Of a DNA stretch of 64,000 bases, positions 59,571 through 64,000 are shown piece after piece. The stretch spans positions 17,920,501 through 17,984,500 of the forward strand of contig NC_065571.1 in assembly GCF_937616625.2 (NCBI RefSeq), given 5' to 3'. The number at the start of each line of letters is the position of its first letter. Position 1 is the first letter of the stretch. Both the position numbers and the translations under genes were made by a program. The stretch comes from Mercurialis annua (lineage: Eukaryota; Streptophyta; Magnoliopsida; Malpighiales; Euphorbiaceae). The notes under the pieces are model-generated. The model was given only the letters and a program-made list of their open reading frames with translations. It searched no databases and was not told the origin of the DNA.

Positions 59571-61893
59571 TGTAATACCCCGTATTTTTCAACTTGTTTT
59601 GGTGGTTTGGTTTTCCGTTTAAATCTTGGTTTGTGATGGACTTTGGTCGTGTTTTCGCTTCGTCATTTTCTCGTTGTGATTCCGACTTGTTTTCGGATTG
59701 ATATATGTTCGGAGCGTATGTGGTACCTTGGTTGTGTCATGTTAAGCGACTTATGTGTACCCCTTGAGCCTCTAAGTATTTGATGTTGAATTGATTTATT
59801 TCCGGGTTGTTATCGAAACAATGTTTACATGTTTTCCAAATCTACCATGCTGTAGTAAAACGACCGTATCTCCCAATTGAACCGTCGGATCGGGCTGCAT
59901 TTTGGATATGTTGTACCTAATAGGATTATCTTTCATTCGACCGTTCGGATCATCGGCTCAACCCTTTTTCGGGTCAACCGGACCTGTGAACCGGACCTAC
60001 TGGGTAGATCAAGCTGTAGGTCCGGTTCACTTTATTATTTTGTGTTTCAGTGAGTAAACCGGTTTTATAACCGGTTCTACTGGGCAGAACCGGCCATAGA
60101 ACCGGCCAGGTTCGTTTTGGAGGCTTTAAATAGACTTTTACTCGACCTAAACAGCCCCTATTCAATTTTTAAAACCCTAAACTCATTCTAAGTCATTCCT
60201 AAGCGATTTTCCTCTGATTATTGGTGTCATAACATTTGGTAAGTGTTTATAATCTACCTTTAATTGATTAATTCATTGGTTTCTTGGTCTTTTCATTTTG
60301 GTTTCATTAGCTATGGTGTTTGATTGATTGTAGGCTTGTTCTAATCAATAAATTTTTGGGTTCTCTTCTTTTGATAATTCAAGATGTATGTATCACCTTT
60401 TACATTGGTTTTATGATAGTTCTATGTGTTGTATTGTTAGATTATTGTGTTACATCTATTTGTAGGGTGTTGTGATTCATTTTCTGTTTTGCTTTTAATG
60501 TTAAATCTGGAAATATGGATTTGGTATTGTAATTGGCTTATGAATGTAAATTATACTTTGAGTGGATTGGATTGTTCGTTCTTATTGAAAGGTGTATCAA
60601 GTAGCGATGTTTTCTAACTATAAATTCTGTTTTTGGTCATATTAAAATATGAAAATATAACTCTATTGGATGATAGGTGATTAGTTAAAGAACGATACAT
60701 ATGGTGGTTTTACAATCATTGGCTATTGCTTAATTAAGGTGTTAAGAGGGTTTTGTTAATATTAAATCGCTGTTTTAAATTGATTAGCTTTGCTGGAAAT
60801 TATTTTCAAAATGCGTGTTAAGAAATGGGAAATACTGCTTTGGGTGTTGTTCAGTTAAAGATTTAGCTAATATTTTTACTAGATGTTAAAGTTTATTTAA
60901 GATGATTGTTATCAAAAGCAAAGTACTGGAAATGTGTTATTTAAAACCATGTTGAATTAATATAAGATGTTTAGAAGCTTTGAGTTGTTAGTTTTAAATC
61001 GTTGTTATGACATATAAGTGGCGATGGTTTTTAAGGCTATTTTAAGGATACTTTCATATTTAAGTTTACTTGTTTTAAAGTGCTTGGTAGCATATTTGAA
61101 ATGGCATATAAAGTGTTATCCGAGGTGTATGAACTTAGGTGGAAATTGTCAAGTGTTGACAATTTATTGGCATGTTGTCGTTTGTAGTTTTGTGGTTTTG
61201 GATAAACTTGTGATAAGTTCTCAAATTTCAAATTGATGTTTTGTTTTAAGGATTTAACTCTGGATATTTACTCTGATTTAAGTTTGGGTCGGGTTAGACT
61301 TGTGTCGCCCGACATATTGTGCTAAGCATATAATGGATATATGGCTAAAACACTACTCTGGGATTTTTTTTGGATTTCAAAAGATGATATAAATTAATAA
61401 TTACTCTGGTTTGTTTTCATCGAGAACTCACCTAAACTTAATTGGTTATTGAATTGGTTGGATGTATCTATACCTTGACTTTGGGATTACTTGTGTTCCG
61501 GATATTGTTCTTTGGTTGTGCTTGAGATGCTAGTCCTATGTGGTGTCTAGTACTCTTAGAGTTAGGGGTTGAATGAATTTTAACTTAAGCTTTGTATCTA
61601 GACCCGTCAACTGTTCGTGCTTCGAAGTCAGAGCAGGTTTAGGTTGCTTGCCAGGTTATCACGTGGATTAGCAAGCAGTGAGTTTATATCGCTATTTACC
61701 TCTTTATTAAGTAAATTGTGTATTTTCATATATATAAATGTTTGCGAACTGTTTTAAGTCATTATGGATCTGGATTGGAACGAGCTACTCGATAGGCATG
61801 TATCGAGACTGTGTGCACCGGTAAGTACTCTGGGATCGGCAGACTAATGTCTTGCTTACACTGGGAATTGACCAGGATTAGTTCCCGTCCACT
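59571..61893 (+). repeat. Element B 3' LTR, interrupted by C
   Basis: Aligns to 52336-54655 of the 5' LTR throughout, to GTTCCCGTCCACT, where element C starts. The remaining 600 bp should lie beyond C, outside the window. Confidence 0.93.
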
Positions 61894-62339
61894 TGTTGGT
61901 GCAGCGGGACGTGAGGGTCCGAATCGTATATTTCAATTCAAAATTGGAATTCCAACAATTCGGATCCAGAAATTGATCATATCAATAATAAATGGATCGT
62001 CGTATCATCTAGTAATTAAAGCACGCATCTAGAAACCGTAAGAAGAATACCTATGTCGATTCTCCAACGATTCTTGTAGTCCCGATAGTACGGCGACCTC
62101 AAGCTCGTCTACACGAGTATGCGTCCGATTGAATCCTCGCCTTGAAGTAATCTGCAAGAGTTTCTCTTGCCGAGCAACCCTAAGCTCAAACTCTCGCCTC
62201 GATTACGTCTTTGCTGGGATGTATGAAAAACTTTCTCCAAGCTTTTCTGTGATTGATGACTACTTGAACTCCTTCAAATATGCTCTCTAAAGTGTGGTGT
62301 GTTTAGAATGAGCAAAGGCAATCTCTATTTATAGGGTAG

Positions 62340-62545
62340 AGCTTTGCTTAAGAATGCAACACCTCACATGTTAGGTGTCACACACCAAGCAAAGGTGTTG
62401 CCACCATTCGACACCTCACATGCTAGGTGTCACACACCAAGCATAGGTGTTGCCACCATCTGACACATCACATGCTAGGTGTCACACATCAAGCATAGGT
62501 GTTGCCACCTTCTGACACTTCGGATGCTAGGTGTCACACAGAGAC
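62340..62545 (+). repeat. About 53-bp tandem repeat with internal palindrome
   Basis: Four copies of a unit with GACACCTCACATGCTAGGTG, then TCACACACCAAGCATAGGTG and TTGCCACC. Each unit contains a hairpin (ACACCT...AGGTGT). Confidence 0.9.
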
Positions 62546-62549
62546 ATAC

Positions 62550-62680
62550 ATGACATCATCACGTGACATCATCATATGACATCATCGTGACATCATCACA
62601 TGACATCATCGTGACATCATCACATGACATCATCGTGACATCATCACATGATATCATCGTGACATCATCACATGACATGA
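62550..62680 (+). repeat. 24-bp tandem repeat (TGACATCATC)
   Basis: About five copies of ACATGACATCATCGTGACAT plus CATC. The word TGACATCA resembles bZIP (TGACG/as-1-like) sites, which is only a resemblance. Confidence 0.9.
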
Positions 62681-63684
62681 ATAAAATACAATTAGGTGCC
62701 TACTAATTTATAACTCTTACAAATTAGTCCCTAATTTATACTTGTTTTTCATCTTAGATTAATTTCCGAAATATGCTAGTATCTATATGAAATCGATCTC
62801 TCGTAAACTCAATCGGTTGCACACCCTATTGTGTGTGACTAACTAGGTTCACATCTATATGGCAACGAGAGTCATAAGAAACGCCTTTCTTATATTAAAT
62901 AATTAAATCCCATTAATTATTAATTCTCGTAGATCGTGAGTGACGTCTAGCAACATATCACGACCCCCAAATAGATATGAATGTTTTGATGCATTCTTTA
63001 TGAACCAATGTCCATAATTACCGTACACTCAAAATTCCCTTCATCTAAGATTCCGATCTCGACTAGTGTCACGGTTAAGTCAAACACTGTTTGTATTAAA
63101 CACATGACCTCATCTCAGTTCTTATTCTTGATAAATATGACTTCCACTAGAAACAACTTTCTAAGTAAGTCATATACACCCGCGCAGGATTTATCATCCA
63201 TCGAGAACAATTTGAGATAGCATAGAATCTTTTCTCCGTTCATCCGGAGTGATAAATCCTCTCTTGGTTAAACCCCTATCTCCATATACAACTAACTAGA
63301 GCCAACACATCCCGCGACCCTAGCTCATGAAAGATCTAGGGATAAGGAGTATCAAACTCTAATCACCTATATACAAGATAGTGTCACCGCAAGTCAAAGG
63401 ACATATGTACAATTATGAACTAGATGACATTAAATTGACTTTGATGAAATACCATGTATAAGTCATCTAGCGTCACTTGTTCGACCCACTCAACATCTTG
63501 AGTGTCCACATATTTATCCTGATCTCCATCAAGTAGTATGAGACTCACTACTTTCTATAATTAGTAACTCCTTACTAATCAGGAGAATAAACAGAGGTGA
63601 CAATCTTTCCGGGATAATACGATGCCCTTATTCGTAGGACCCCATCGATCATGAACTGTTATTTAGATCACATGTATAATAAAA

Positions 63685-64000
63685 GGCCAAACCCATTTCG
63701 GGGTCCCTCTACTCTTCACCTTTTTTTCATTAGGTCCCTATACTTCAATTTGACGTTTTCGTATCCCTGTACTTTCATTTTCGTTGTTATTATACCCCTA
63801 CACGGATGGAATGCAGAGAGTGTGCTACACTCTCCGTTAACTAATAAAAGTTCCGTTAAATAATAAAACTTCTGTTAACTAATGACATGTCACCATTAAT
63901 TTTAAAAATAAAAAACAATTTGAAGGACCGAAATTGTTATTTAACCACCTCAATAAATCCACATAGTCCATGTCATATCATCTTCTCTAAATAAACCCTA
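63685..64000. mobile_element. Left end of a MULE-like TIR element
   Basis: GGCCAAACCCATTTCGGGGT at 63685 followed by GTCCCT-A/T-CTNC phrases and CTCCGTTAACTAATA, similar in style and in the CTCCGTTAAC word to the MULE at 2798 (GGCTTAATAC..., GTCCCTGCAC, CTCCGTTAAC). The other end is outside the window, so this is by analogy. Confidence 0.5.

Larger units (their letters stand above)
52336..64000 (+). mobile_element. LTR retrotransposon B, non-autonomous (LARD-like), extends past window
   Basis: 5' LTR 52336-55261, internal region 55262-59570 (4.3 kb) without recognisable gag-pol, 3' LTR from 59571, interrupted at 61893 by element C. Large LTRs plus a long non-coding interior match large retrotransposon derivatives. 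Intact primer site and polypurine tract argue that it moved by retrotransposition using proteins from an autonomous relative. The two LTRs look very alike, so insertion was fairly recent. Confidence 0.85.
61894..64000 (+). mobile_element. Element C: start of another LTR retrotransposon
   Basis: Begins TGTTGGTGCAGCGGGACG exactly where LTR B is broken. A TATA-like CTATTTATAGGG lies at 62323-62334. It contains two blocks of tandem repeats (62340-62545 and 62550-62680) and then about 1 kb of unique-looking sequence (62700-63680) without a gene. No primer site is seen, so the LTR is longer than the stretch visible or is itself interrupted by the TIR element at 63685. The LTR interpretation rests on the TG start and position only. 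Confidence 0.55.

Noticed and set aside
1..64000. tRNA or rRNA genes
   Set aside because: None recognised on either strand; the TGGTATCAGAGC sites are retrotransposon primer sites, not tRNA genes.

Overview
The window looks like plant nuclear DNA, probably from a dicot. It is AT-rich, has GT-AG introns, and is built almost entirely of plant transposable elements: CACTA, Mutator-like (MULE), Ty1-copia and LTR elements of the TGTAATACCC type with initiator-Met-tRNA primer sites. The only plausible host genes are two tandem paralogues at about 15.5-19.0 kb. The species cannot be named from sequence alone.

1-12.7 kb is a CACTA (En/Spm-type) element read on the minus strand. It carries a decayed TNP2 transposase gene and the 5' part of a second gene; the far end lies outside the window. 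Inside TNP2 sits a 5.9 kb MULE (2798-8721) with 112-bp terminal inverted repeats and a perfect 9-bp target duplication. Its transposase is almost intact, and a second, convergent gene encodes a GRF zinc finger, coiled coil and C-terminal membrane segment.

12.7-19 kb holds LTR-like debris, a small TIR element (14070-14695) and the two paralogues. 19-28.4 kb holds two large non-coding TIR elements; the first contains a truncated copia fragment.

28.4-35.6 kb is a second, decayed MULE with a MuDR-type transposase gene and a plant mobile domain (PMD, MAIN-like) gene. Arrays of GC-rich hairpins lie at both ends. 35.7-37.6 kb is a TIR element with a small non-autonomous CACTA nested in it. A hAT-like end and LTR fragments follow.

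40-64 kb is a stack of nested LTR retrotransposons without recognisable gag-pol. Element A (LTR from 40032) is invaded by solo LTR D, which is invaded by solo LTR E on the opposite strand. A's 3' LTR is invaded by a small TIR element and by element B (52336 on). B's 3' LTR is invaded by element C at 61894, and a further TIR element starts at 63685. Many of these unrelated elements carry an array of a short GC-rich palindromic word particular to that element.
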